Below are positions 17,364 to 23,809 of a DNA stretch of 27,333 nt, piece after piece. The notes under the pieces were generated by a model. The model searched no databases. It saw only the letters and a list, made by a program, of their open reading frames with translations, and had not been told where the DNA came from. Source of the DNA: Bacteroidota bacterium (GTDB lineage Bacteria; Bacteroidota; Bacteroidia; Flavobacteriales_F; PHOS-HE28). Every line of letters begins with the position of its first letter. Within the stretch, counting starts at the first letter, position 1. Both the position numbers and the translations under genes were made by a program. The stretch lies in contig JAEZAU010000207.1 of the NCBI GenBank assembly GCA_023430325.1, positions 1 through 27,333 on the forward strand, in the 5' to 3' direction.

Positions 17364-17501
17364 TCATTCTCGATCTTTGGATCCGACCTTCCCAAGACGC
17401 TTCATGAGTCTGCGATCGTCGATCGCACGCATCTGATCGATCATTACATCGCTGTTCTTTTGAAGACCGGCGCCCTTTCGATCGAGATGAACACGTAGGA
17501 G
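17364..17501 (-). pseudogene. MazF/PemK toxin remnant (C-terminal part only)
   Basis: The minus-strand frame ending at 17364 contains RVHLDRKGAGLQKNSDVMID followed by QMRAIDDRRLMKRLGKV. This matches the end of MazF/PemK endoribonuclease toxins, where a glycine loop leads to 'L.k.S.v..dQ.raID..Rl...lG.l'. Only about 40 of the usual 110-120 residues are present. The N-terminal G(D/E)I.w..l and the RP.vv strands that carry the RNA-cleaving residues are absent, and the last helix is cut short by a stop; a neighbouring frame continues with IENEVSERS, which may be the frameshifted tail. It directly abuts the antitoxin remnant at 17503-17679. It is almost surely inactive. The intact locus would have been a type II toxin-antitoxin pair. 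Confidence 0.65.
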
Positions 17502-17502
17502 A

Positions 17503-17679
17503 TCACCTGGCTTTCGAAGCTTTCGTGTATCGCTTCTCGAGCAATTTCCGTTCATGAAGCTTATTATTGAAGATCAAGCGCTTCGTGATGTAACGATCGC
17601 GGCTCTTCTTCAGCTTAGCCAGCAACCTTTCCGTATTCTCGAACACCTGGTCGTCCAACTTCAGAGATAGGCTCTTGAT
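17503..17679 (-). pseudogene. Ribbon-helix-helix antitoxin remnant, truncated and lacking a start codon
   Basis: Translation of 17679 down to TGA at 17503-17505 gives IKSLSLKLDDQVFENTERLL then AKLKKSRDRYITKRLIF and HERKLLEKRYTKASKAR. A single strand, SLSLKLDD, followed by two helices with KKSR.RYI is the form of the RHH antitoxins that accompany MazF in Bacteroidota; there the family continues past 'ES.lV' with a toxin-binding tail ending in EFE. Here the stop falls exactly at that point. No ATG, GTG or TTG stands before the strand in this frame; the nearest upstream stop in frame is inside the end of the DUF2461 gene. The frame then passes straight into the toxin remnant, as if an internal deletion had joined them. 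Confidence 0.65.
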
Positions 17680-17707
17680 CTTATAAAGTATATACCAGGG
17701 GTAATAC

Positions 17708-18385
17708 CTATCTCCCGCTCTCCGGCGAGGTCTTCAAAAATGCGTTCATCGGCCGCATCGCCTTGTAATGATCGATAAGGATGTCCATCAACTTCGGGTC
17801 GGTCACCGTCTTCGCCGGAAGCGTGGCGTGATAGTAGAATTGCTTGTTGGCGATCAATGGTTCAAGCTTCGCAGCTTCTTTCAGATCAGGCGGCAGCACT
17901 TTGTTCCTTTCACCTTCAATTCCGTTGAAGTGCGACCTGAATTCCCTGGCCTCGTAAAGCTTCTTGAACGCTTTTGGATCGCTGGCGATCTTCCTGCGGA
18001 TCATTTCCAACTGCTCCTTTTCCGGCTCATAGCTTCCACCGAAGATCTGCACATGTTCAGGGCCGAGCTCGAAATAGATCCCCGGTTCGCCGTGGTCCTT
18101 GCGGCCACCGCGTGAAACGATCGCGGATGCTGTCATCTTGTAAGGCGTCTTGTCCTTGCTGAAGCGGATATCCCGATTGATGCGGAAGATGGCATCCTTG
18201 GGTTCGATCGTCACGTTCGGATCGAGCTTCTGCACCCGCTTTATCACTTCCGCCACGAAGGCCTCGAACGGCTTCTTCACACTCTGTTCGTAACGTTTGC
18301 GGTTGGTATCGAACCATTCCTTGTTATTGTTCTTCGCAAGATCCTTGAAGAACTTGTTGAAGTCATCGGTGAACCACACCATCAC
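17708..18385 (-). CDS. DUF2461 domain protein
   Basis: The 225-residue soluble protein shows DUF2461 features along its full length: an N-terminal F..FF.DLAKNNNKEWFDTNR (about 9-30), a central RINRDIRFSKDKTPYKMTAS (about 68-87), and then GIYFELGPEHVQIFGG and a PEKEQLEMIRRKI helix. The biochemical function of the family is unknown. Met1 and Met2 are adjacent, so the start is 18385 or 18382. It is divergent from ogt, 25 nt away, so the two probably share a small regulatory space. The remnant toxin-antitoxin locus begins about 29 nt beyond its stop. Confidence 0.88.
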   Translation of the reverse strand: MMVWFTDDFNKFFKDLAKNNNKEWFDTNRKRYEQSVKKPFEAFVAEVIKRVQKLDPNVTIEPKDAIFRINRDIRFSKDKTPYKMTASAIVSRGGRKDHGEPGIYFELGPEHVQIFGGSYEPEKEQLEMIRRKIASDPKAFKKLYEAREFRSHFNGIEGERNKVLPPDLKEAAKLEPLIANKQFYYHATLPAKTVTDPKLMDILIDHYKAMRPMNAFLKTSPESGR

Positions 18386-18410
18386 GCCTTATTTTCGGCG
18401 AAGGTATCCG

Positions 18411-18932
18411 ATGGCGATGGTGGTCACCAGCACTCCGCAACTCTTTCCATCACTTCATGTGGCCGTGGTGGAAACGCCGATCGGGCGCATCTGGGTGGAG
18501 AGCGATGGTGAGTTGATCACCAGACTGTCATTCGATCCACTACCTGTGCGCCGGGCCCGTATTCCCCTGGTATTGCAGCTAGCCGCAACATCGCTGAATG
18601 CATACTTCGATGGGAAGATCAAGAAGATCAAGCTTCCGATCCAACAACGCGGTACACGGTTCCAAAAAATGGTGTGGAGGTCGATCGGATCGATCCCCTT
18701 CGGGAAGTTCAAGACCTATTCTCAGATCGCTTCGGATATCGGTGGAAGGTCCATTGCCAGAACGGTCGGTAATGCCTGCGGCTCCAACCCGATCCCGATC
18801 ATTGTCCCCTGTCACCGCGTGATCGCCTCCAACGGATTGCTGACCGGTTATGTGGGAGGTCTCTGGCGGAAAAAATGGTTACTGGAACATGAGGGCGTGC
18901 TTCAGCGGGAATTGTTCGATCTGGAGACTTGA
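18411..18932 (+). CDS. ogt: Methylated-DNA--[protein]-cysteine S-methyltransferase
   Basis: This suicide DNA repair protein transfers the methyl group from O6-methylguanine to its own cysteine. The 173-residue protein contains the invariant IVPCHRVI (Cys134 is the acceptor), preceded by the helix-turn-helix region F.K.VW..I..IPFGKFKTYSQIA (about 84-107) and the arginine-finger helix with RTVGNACGSNPIPI. The ending GYVGGLWRKKWLLEHEG is typical. The N-terminal domain is short, as in Ogt/MGMT without an Ada domain. Starts at 18411 or 18417 are both possible. It is transcribed away from the DUF2461 gene. Confidence 0.94.
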   Translation: MAMVVTSTPQLFPSLHVAVVETPIGRIWVESDGELITRLSFDPLPVRRARIPLVLQLAATSLNAYFDGKIKKIKLPIQQRGTRFQKMVWRSIGSIPFGKFKTYSQIASDIGGRSIARTVGNACGSNPIPIIVPCHRVIASNGLLTGYVGGLWRKKWLLEHEGVLQRELFDLET

Positions 18933-19020
18933 AGCAACGCAGAGAAGGGAGAAAGAAGAGACGCTGAGGAGATCAAAAGGCTGTCAGTCTGCTTTCTCTT
19001 GCGCCGTCGCGGTCCGTCCC
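18933..19020. repeat. Possible intergenic repeat between ogt and paaI
   Basis: The spacer holds a purine-rich block (GCAGAGAAGGGAGAAAG, from about 18938) and later its partial complement CTTTCTC (18992-18998), then GCGCCGTCGCGG. The style, imperfect copies of GCAGAGA and TCTCTTGCG, recalls intergenic repeats in other Bacteroidota, but no second copy occurs in this window, so the call rests on appearance. Confidence 0.3.
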
Positions 19021-19026
19021 TCTGGA

Positions 19027-19034
19027 TACCTTTG
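19027..19034 (+). promoter_or_regulatory. -7 box (TACCTTTG) for the paaI-pcaF unit
   Basis: TACCTTTG matches TAnnTTTG exactly and ends 8 nt before the ATG at 19043. A TTG at 18999-19001 is 25 nt upstream, longer than the usual spacing, so the -33 element is uncertain. The leader would be only a few nucleotides long. Confidence 0.5.
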
Positions 19035-19042
19035 CCCCTTCA

Positions 19043-19480
19043 ATGGACCTGCAGCAATTGGCCGAACGCGTAGTGGCCCGCATGTTCGACAATGATCCCT
19101 TCAGCCAGTGGCTCGGTATCGAGCGGGTGCTGGTGAGGCCCGGGGAGTGCCGCCTGGCAATGACCGTGAAAAAGGAAATGCTGAACGGCTTTGCGATCGC
19201 ACACGGTGGCATCACGTATTCACTGGCCGATAGCTGCCTGGCCTTCGCATCCAACAGTTACGGCATACAAAGCGTTTCCATTGAAACATCGATCAGCCAC
19301 ACTCGGCCGGTGCAGGAGGGTGACCGACTGCTGGCTGTTTCCGAGGAATTGAACCTAAGCAACCGCATCGGGATCTACCAGATAAAGATCACCGACCAGA
19401 AGGAGGAACTGGTGGCACTTTTCAAAGGCACGGTGTTCCGCACCGGAAAGCCATGGTTCCCAGAAGAAGAGAAAAAATGA
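19043..19480 (+). CDS. paaI: PaaI-like hotdog-fold acyl-CoA thioesterase
   Basis: This 145-residue hotdog-fold enzyme hydrolyses acyl-CoA thioesters; in phenylacetate metabolism PaaI clears dead-end hydroxyphenylacetyl-CoA and related intermediates. The signature is AIAHGGITYSLADSCLAFAS (about 51-70), in which His54, the GG turn and Asp63 match the PaaI catalytic helix. It also has SVSIETSISHTRPVQEGDRL, the central strand pair of the family. Its stop TGA overlaps the thiolase ATG as ATGA (19477-19480), which indicates translational coupling. The neighbouring thiolase and the PaaH-like dehydrogenase support the PaaI name, but substrate range is not proven by sequence. Confidence 0.85.
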   Translation: MDLQQLAERVVARMFDNDPFSQWLGIERVLVRPGECRLAMTVKKEMLNGFAIAHGGITYSLADSCLAFASNSYGIQSVSIETSISHTRPVQEGDRLLAVSEELNLSNRIGIYQIKITDQKEELVALFKGTVFRTGKPWFPEEEKK

Positions 19481-20682
19481 AGTCAGCCTACATAGTAGAT
19501 GCGATCCGTACACCGATCGGCAGTTTTACCGGCAGCCTCTCCCCTGTTCGCGCAGACGATCTGGCGGCACATGTGATCCGTGCGTTACTCGACCGGCATC
19601 CCGGCTTGGATCCAGCGGCGGTGGATGATGTGATCATTGGTTGCGCCAACCAGGCCGGTGAGGATAACAGGAACGTGGCCCGCATGGCGCTTCTGCTCGC
19701 CGGGATGCCGGTCTCGGTACCGGGTGAAACGGTGAACCGGCTTTGTGCCTCGGGAATGAGCGCTGTAGTTGGTGCTTCCCGTGCGATCGCTTCAGACCAG
19801 GGCGATCTTTTTATTGCAGGCGGCGTGGAGCATATGACGCGGGGGCCATGGGTGATGAGCAAGACCAGCACACCCTATGGACGTGATGCCCAATTGTTCG
19901 ACAGCAGTTTCGGTTGGCGTTTCGTGAACCCGAAGATGAAGGAAATGTATGGCACCGATGCCATGGGTGAGACGGCCGAGAATCTACTCGAAACGAATTC
20001 AATCAGCCGGGAGGATCAGGACAAGTTCGCACTATGGAGCCAGCAAAAGGCGTCAGCAGCCCAGAAGAACGGTCGTCTGGCAAAAGAGATCGTGGCCGTA
20101 CCGATCCCACAACGCAAGGGCGATCCATTCCTGTTCGCGCAGGATGAATTCGTAAAACCGAATACTTCCATGGAAGTGCTTTCCGGCCTCAAGCCCGCCT
20201 TCAAAAAGAACGGCTCGGTGACAGCGGGGAATGCCAGCGGACTGAATGATGGTGCGGCGGCTGTAATTGTGGCCAGCGAAGAGGCCTTGAAAGCTCATCA
20301 GTTGAAACCACTGGCCCGGATCGTGACCGCAGCGGTAGCTGGCGTTGAGCCACGGATCATGGGTATAGGGCCGGTGAAAGCAGTGGAACTCGCATTGAAG
20401 CGCGCCGGACTTACGCTCGATCGGATGGATGTGATCGAACTTAACGAAGCCTTCGCAGCACAGGTGTTGAGTTGCACCCGGACTCTTGGCCTGCCAGATG
20501 ACGATGTACGGATAAATCCGAACGGTGGGGCTATTGCATTGGGCCATCCGCTGGGCATGAGCGGAGCGCGGTTGCTTCAAACAGCGGCATTGCAGTTGCA
20601 CGAGATCGGAGGCAGATATGCGCTTTGCACCATGTGCGTGGGAGTGGGCCAGGGCTACGCCACGGTGCTCGAAAGAGTCTGA
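19477..20682 (+). CDS. pcaF: 3-oxoadipyl-CoA thiolase (acetyl-CoA acyltransferase)
   Basis: The 401-residue thiolase cleaves a 3-oxoacyl-CoA with CoA. Catalytic residues are all present: Cys90 in NRLCASGM, His357 in GGAIALGHPLGMSGAR, and Cys387 in CTMCVGVGQG. A GWRFVNP segment (about 149-155) is characteristic of 3-oxoadipyl-CoA thiolases (PcaF/PaaJ), which release succinyl-CoA and acetyl-CoA; ordinary acetoacetyl-CoA thiolases have other residues there. The start is ATG 19477, which overlaps the paaI stop; the in-frame ATG at 19453 is inside paaI and adds nine residues not found in the family. Transcription probably ends at the hairpin 20684-20702. The succinyl-CoA product would enter the TCA step served by SucD. 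Confidence 0.9.
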   Translation: MKSAYIVDAIRTPIGSFTGSLSPVRADDLAAHVIRALLDRHPGLDPAAVDDVIIGCANQAGEDNRNVARMALLLAGMPVSVPGETVNRLCASGMSAVVGASRAIASDQGDLFIAGGVEHMTRGPWVMSKTSTPYGRDAQLFDSSFGWRFVNPKMKEMYGTDAMGETAENLLETNSISREDQDKFALWSQQKASAAQKNGRLAKEIVAVPIPQRKGDPFLFAQDEFVKPNTSMEVLSGLKPAFKKNGSVTAGNASGLNDGAAAVIVASEEALKAHQLKPLARIVTAAVAGVEPRIMGIGPVKAVELALKRAGLTLDRMDVIELNEAFAAQVLSCTRTLGLPDDDVRINPNGGAIALGHPLGMSGARLLQTAALQLHEIGGRYALCTMCVGVGQGYATVLERV

Positions 20683-20683
20683 A

Positions 20684-20709
20684 AAGGCTGATGCTCAGCC
20701 TTGTTCTTA
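20684..20709 (+). terminator. Intrinsic terminator after the thiolase gene
   Basis: AAGGCTGA (20684-20691), a 3-nt loop TGC and TCAGCCTT (20695-20702) form a perfect 8-bp stem, followed by the moderately T-rich GTTCTTA. It lies immediately after the stop codon. The tail is imperfect, so termination may be partial. Confidence 0.6.
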
Positions 20710-20725
20710 CAATGTGAAGAGATCC

Positions 20726-20733
20726 TTAGTTTG
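20726..20733 (+). promoter_or_regulatory. Possible -7 box (TTAGTTTG) for the DUF1801 gene
   Basis: TTAGTTTG differs from TAnnTTTG at the second base and ends 14 nt before ATG 20748. A TTG at 20701-20703, 22 nt upstream, could act as the -33 element, though it overlaps the preceding terminator stem. Confidence 0.4.
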
Positions 20734-20747
20734 GCCCCCAGTTTCAG

Positions 20748-21359
20748 ATGGACATGCAGGCACAGGAAAAGATCAACCTTTACATAGCCGAACAGCCTGA
20801 ATGGCAGCGGAAACAGTTGGTACGGCTGCGGCAACTCATTCATTCGGCCGACGCGACCATCGAGGAATCCTGGAAATGGAACAGCCCGCATTTCGATCAC
20901 AAAGGCATCATGATCGGTATGAACGCTTTCAAGAAGTTCGTGGGGGTCTGGTTCCACAAAGGCGCGCTGCTGAAGGACACCCATGGCATTTTCGAGGTCA
21001 CCGGCAAGGAGGACGAGAAAGGTATGCGGGCCTACAAGATCCATGAGGATGAAAAGATCAATGAAAAGGCCTTTGTGGATCTGGTAAAGCAGGCGATCAA
21101 GGTCAACGAAGCAGGCACCAAGCTGCATCAGTCGAAACCTGCACGCAAAGCACTTCAGATACCACCGGAACTGGAAATGGTCCTCAAAAAGGACGATCAG
21201 GCATGGCACCATTGGGAGGGCTTCTCATACAGCCATCGTAAAGAATATGTGGAGTGGGTGACCGACGCGAAGAAAGAAGAGACCCGTAAGCGTAGGATCG
21301 CCCAGGCGCTCGAGATGATCCGCGAAGGCCAGCACAAGGATGACAAGTACGTAGCCTGA
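20748..21359 (+). CDS. DUF1801 / YdeI-family protein
   Basis: This is a 203-residue soluble protein. The N-terminal part has the DUF1801 look (YIAEQPEWQRKQLVRLRQLI, EESWKWNSPHFDHKGIMIGM, then FKKFVGVWFHKGALL), in which the conserved Trp and the strand pair form the core of a small alpha/beta fold. The C-terminal part (about 125-200) has PPELEMVLKKDDQAWHHWEG, HRKEYVEWVTDAKKEETRKR and IAQALEMIREG, matching the YdeI/OmpD-associated helical region. The joined form is common in Bacteroidota. Biochemical function is not established; links to stress have been proposed only indirectly. It has its own candidate promoter and a separate gene follows after 57 nt. Confidence 0.85.
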   Translation: MDMQAQEKINLYIAEQPEWQRKQLVRLRQLIHSADATIEESWKWNSPHFDHKGIMIGMNAFKKFVGVWFHKGALLKDTHGIFEVTGKEDEKGMRAYKIHEDEKINEKAFVDLVKQAIKVNEAGTKLHQSKPARKALQIPPELEMVLKKDDQAWHHWEGFSYSHRKEYVEWVTDAKKEETRKRRIAQALEMIREGQHKDDKYVA

Positions 21360-21362
21360 AGC

Positions 21363-21394
21363 TTTGGCAGTTCGTTGAAAGATCCTTACATTTG
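21363..21394 (+). promoter_or_regulatory. Bacteroidota-type promoter for rpmE2 (TTTG-N20-TACATTTG)
   Basis: TTTG at 21363-21366 is followed after 20 nt by TACATTTG at 21387-21394. Both elements and the spacing agree with the Bacteroidota primary sigma consensus, TTTG-N19-TAnnTTTG. The box ends 22 nt before the rpmE2 ATG. This is the best-formed promoter in the window. Confidence 0.75.
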
Positions 21395-21416
21395 CCGCCC
21401 CAACGGCAGAAGTGTC

Positions 21417-21671
21417 ATGAAGAAGGATATCCATCCCACCAACTATCGCACGGTCGTGTTCAAGGACATGTCCAACGAACACATGTTCATCGGAAAGAGC
21501 TGCGCCAATACCAAGGACAGCGTAAAGTGGGAAGATGGCAATGAGTATCCGCTCATCAAGCTGGATATCAGCTATACTTCACATCCGTTCTACACAGGCA
21601 AGATGATGCTCGTGGATACCGCCGGCCGCGTGGACAAGTTCAAGAAGCGTTACGCGCGTCACTCGAAGTGA
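21417..21671 (+). CDS. rpmE2: 50S ribosomal protein L31, type B
   Basis: This is an 84-residue component of the large ribosomal subunit. It has the type B L31 opening MKKDIHPTNYRTVVFKDMSN, the middle KWEDGNEYPLIKLDISYTSHPFYTG and the end GRVDKFKKRY. It lacks the pair of CxxC motifs that bind zinc in type A L31; only one Cys is present. An in-frame ATG at 21375 lies within the promoter, so I chose 21417. A terminator follows at 21691. It is a single-gene unit. Confidence 0.95.
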   Translation: MKKDIHPTNYRTVVFKDMSNEHMFIGKSCANTKDSVKWEDGNEYPLIKLDISYTSHPFYTGKMMLVDTAGRVDKFKKRYARHSK

Positions 21672-21690
21672 TATAACTGATAACTACTTG

Positions 21691-21720
21691 AAGCCCCGGA
21701 ATTTCCGGGGCTTTTCTTTT
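21691..21720 (+). terminator. Intrinsic terminator after rpmE2
   Basis: AAGCCCCGG (21691-21699) and CCGGGGCTT (21705-21713) form a 9-bp stem with loop AATTT, followed by the T-rich TTCTTTT. It stands 20 nt after the stop codon. The frame of the next gene is open through this hairpin, but that part is not coding. Confidence 0.88.
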
Positions 21721-21760
21721 ACGTTTGCTTCGATCGCGAGGCATCCCGGCCCGATCGAAC

Positions 21761-21768
21761 GATCTTTG
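21761..21768 (+). promoter_or_regulatory. Possible -7 box (GATCTTTG) for the GCS2-like gene
   Basis: GATCTTTG has one mismatch to TAnnTTTG and ends 6 nt before the ATG at 21775. A transcript from this box would be nearly leaderless. The -33 element is not clear. Confidence 0.3.
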
Positions 21769-21774
21769 CAGACC

Positions 21775-23007
21775 ATGACCACCCGTAAATGGCCGAACCG
21801 CATGCTCGGATCCACCGAGATGGAGTTGAGCTACATGGTGGTGGCCAGGAAGTCCTTGGAAATAATGTCGATCCCTGAGGAGATCGTTTCCTCGCAAATT
21901 GGGATAGACCCCAAGGAAGAGCGCCGTCCGGAACGTACAAAAGGTGTCGCAAAACATACGGTATCGATCCGAACGAACGGCCCGGCCAAGAGACTTTCCA
22001 AGCTCGCAAAGAAGATCGACCGGGAGATCCGAAGTATCAATAAGGTCCTCAGGAAGCAGGATGCCATGCTTCTGCCCACCGGCTGCCATCCCTTCATGAG
22101 ACCTGAGAAGGAAGTAGAGCTCTGGCAATTCCAGAGCGGTGATGTGGGCCAATTGAGCCATGAGCTGTTCGATCTGCGCACCCATAGCTGGAGCAATGTC
22201 CAAAGTGCACAGATCAGTGTTCCGTTCGCCAATGATGAAGAGTTCGCCAAATTGCACGCGGCCGTGCGATTGCTTCTTCCGATCATTCCAGCCTTGAGCG
22301 CGAGTTCTCCCTTTCTCGAAGGCACGTACACTGGATTTCTCGATTCACGCATGGAAGCTTATCTGCATGCGCAGGAGACACATCCTGACCTGATGGGTTC
22401 CATGGTGCCTGAGCCGATCTATGATCAGGAGAGCTATTACCGCGAGATCTACGGTCCCATAGGCAGGGTGCTTGGCCAGCATGATCCAACGCGCATCCAC
22501 TATCACCAGCACATGAACAGCCGGGGGGCCATCCCCTTCTTCGAGCGCGATCTGCTGGAGATCCGCGTGGTGGATATGCAGGAGGCCCCTTCTGCGGACC
22601 TGGCCATTGCTGAATTCATCGTTGTGGCCTTGAAAGCGCTCATCAATGGACGTTGGGTGAGCAGCTATGTGCAACGCGCCTGGCCTGAGACGGATCTCCT
22701 AGGCATCTTTCTACAAGTGATCAAGGATGCTGGGAACACCACCATCGCCAACCGTGACTATCTGTTGATGTTCGGGTTGTTGAAACAGGAACAGATGCAA
22801 GCCTTGAAGCTCTGGCAGCACATGTTCGTGGAGCTCTACGGTGATCTCAGCGACAATTGCCGCGAGCGGATCGGCCACATCCTGGAACACGGTTGTCTGG
22901 CCAGCCGCATCCTTCAACACACCGGTCGTACGCCTTCACACGAAAAGTTGGTCAGTGTCTATAGTGAACTGGCGGATTGCCTGGCGGAGGACCGGATGTT
23001 CAATTGA
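21775..23007 (+). CDS. Glutamate-cysteine ligase-like carboxylate-amine ligase (GCS2 family)
   Basis: The 410-residue protein has the GCS2 order: an opening GSTEMELSYM (equivalent to the G.E.E strand that binds metal and ATP), LLPTGCHPFMRP (about 99-110), SNVQSAQISVPFAN (about 139-152) and LLPIIPALSASSPFLEGTYT (about 165-184). FFERDLLEIRVVDMQEAPSAD (about 258-278) follows. GCS2 enzymes (YbdK, EgtA) join the gamma-carboxyl of glutamate to an amine such as cysteine. The HVHV motif of classical members is replaced by SAQISV, so the amine substrate may differ; gamma-glutamylcysteine synthesis is possible but unproven. ATG 21775 is chosen because the upstream ATG at 21688 precedes the rpmE2 terminator and its extra residues have no family support. 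Confidence 0.8.
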   Translation: MTTRKWPNRMLGSTEMELSYMVVARKSLEIMSIPEEIVSSQIGIDPKEERRPERTKGVAKHTVSIRTNGPAKRLSKLAKKIDREIRSINKVLRKQDAMLLPTGCHPFMRPEKEVELWQFQSGDVGQLSHELFDLRTHSWSNVQSAQISVPFANDEEFAKLHAAVRLLLPIIPALSASSPFLEGTYTGFLDSRMEAYLHAQETHPDLMGSMVPEPIYDQESYYREIYGPIGRVLGQHDPTRIHYHQHMNSRGAIPFFERDLLEIRVVDMQEAPSADLAIAEFIVVALKALINGRWVSSYVQRAWPETDLLGIFLQVIKDAGNTTIANRDYLLMFGLLKQEQMQALKLWQHMFVELYGDLSDNCRERIGHILEHGCLASRILQHTGRTPSHEKLVSVYSELADCLAEDRMFN

Positions 23008-23022
23008 TCCAGAACTTATGCC

Positions 23023-23114
23023 CAATATGCATGGCCATACATATGTTTTGATATTCAAGTTCCTATGAAAGTGAGGAAAGTATACCCGAGCTATATGTAT
23101 GGCCATGCATATTG
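23023..23114. repeat. Perfect 22-bp inverted repeat with 48-nt spacer
   Basis: Arms 23023-23044 and 23093-23114 are exact reverse complements. Each arm is also nearly a palindrome around ATGGCCAT, with one mismatched pair, so the two arms are near-direct repeats as well. The element is AT-rich compared with its surroundings, lies in the 141-nt convergent space between the GCS2-like gene and the outer-membrane-like gene, and has no T tract on either side. Candidates are a MITE-like insertion, a protein-binding site pair, or a cruciform. Confidence 0.85.
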
Positions 23115-23148
23115 ACGTTGCGTTGCCTCCAAAATAACCGATCCACAA

Positions 23149-23808
23149 CTACCAGTTCGGGCCTTCCGGATTACGGGTGAAGCGTGTGCTGAAGCCCATG
23201 CCGATCACCAGGTTTTGAAAATTCCGTGACTCCTCGGTCTCACGCCTTCCCGGCAGACCTTCAAGGCCAAGGTCCATCAAGCGGAATCTGTATTCATCAC
23301 GCTCGTAGCCTAATGTGAAACCGAAGGTCAGGTTATGAGACACATGTACGTAGTAGCTCGCCCCGACCCCCCAATGCAACGCGGTGGGTCTATCCTCCCG
23401 GCAGTTGGCGCAATCAAAGGCGAAAAGGCTCGATCCAGCCCGTGCATGCAATTCGAAGAACGTTCTCTCACCGGTGTATTCCTCGTAGGACAACTTGCCA
23501 TAGAATGCTGAACGACGTACTTCGCCGCTACGCAGGAGAGGTTGAAGCGTGCGTTGATCCAGCGCGAACCAGGTCATCTTCGCTCCTACTCCCAGTCCCA
23601 GCCCACCATGGATCGGTACCTGAAAAGCTCCATCAAGCTGCCCGATCGTTTCCGTAAGTCCTTCAAAAAGCGGATTGCCCAATGGCACAGGCAGGATCAG
23701 CAGACCTTTGAACGTGGGCGTGATCTCCGGCAGACTGCGCCGATCCTGGCCGAAGGCCTTAAAGGAAACGAGAAGGAGCAATGAAATGCTGAATATCCGC
23801 CACATCAT
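23149..23808 (-). CDS. Exported protein, probable outer-membrane beta-barrel
   Basis: This is a 219-residue protein with a clear signal peptide (MMWRIFSISLLLLVSFKAFG, cut before Gln). After that it consists of alternating hydrophobic and polar strands rich in Gly, Tyr and Phe, for example GGLGLGVGAKMTWFAL, ASYYVHVSHNLTFGFTLGYE and FQNLVIGMGFSTRFTRNPEG. The pattern and length fit a small eight-stranded outer-membrane barrel, but there is no named domain I can identify. Cys residues occur in a CANCRED motif (about 130-136), possibly a loop disulfide. Its start is 1 nt after the stop of the upstream small membrane protein gene, so the three minus-strand genes 24469-23149 probably form one transcript. 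Confidence 0.7.
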   Translation of the reverse strand: MMWRIFSISLLLLVSFKAFGQDRRSLPEITPTFKGLLILPVPLGNPLFEGLTETIGQLDGAFQVPIHGGLGLGVGAKMTWFALDQRTLQPLLRSGEVRRSAFYGKLSYEEYTGERTFFELHARAGSSLFAFDCANCREDRPTALHWGVGASYYVHVSHNLTFGFTLGYERDEYRFRLMDLGLEGLPGRRETEESRNFQNLVIGMGFSTRFTRNPEGPNW

Positions 23809-23809
23809 C

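Noticed and set aside
17364..17555. A complete 63-residue gene on the minus strand
   Set aside because: It has an ATG and a stop, but its first 18 codons overlap the antitoxin remnant in another frame and the rest is only the end of a MazF toxin. It is better described as a pseudogene.
23023..23114. The inverted repeat as an integron attC site
   Set aside because: The outer flanks do not give the R'/R'' core pair (RYYYAAC / GTTRRRY), no integrase is near, and the arms are perfectly complementary without the extrahelical bases typical of attC.
23008..23148. The inverted repeat as a bidirectional intrinsic terminator
   Set aside because: There is no T tract after the arm on either strand, the loop would be 48 nt, and the stem is AT-rich. 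Not excluded as a weak terminator but not supported.
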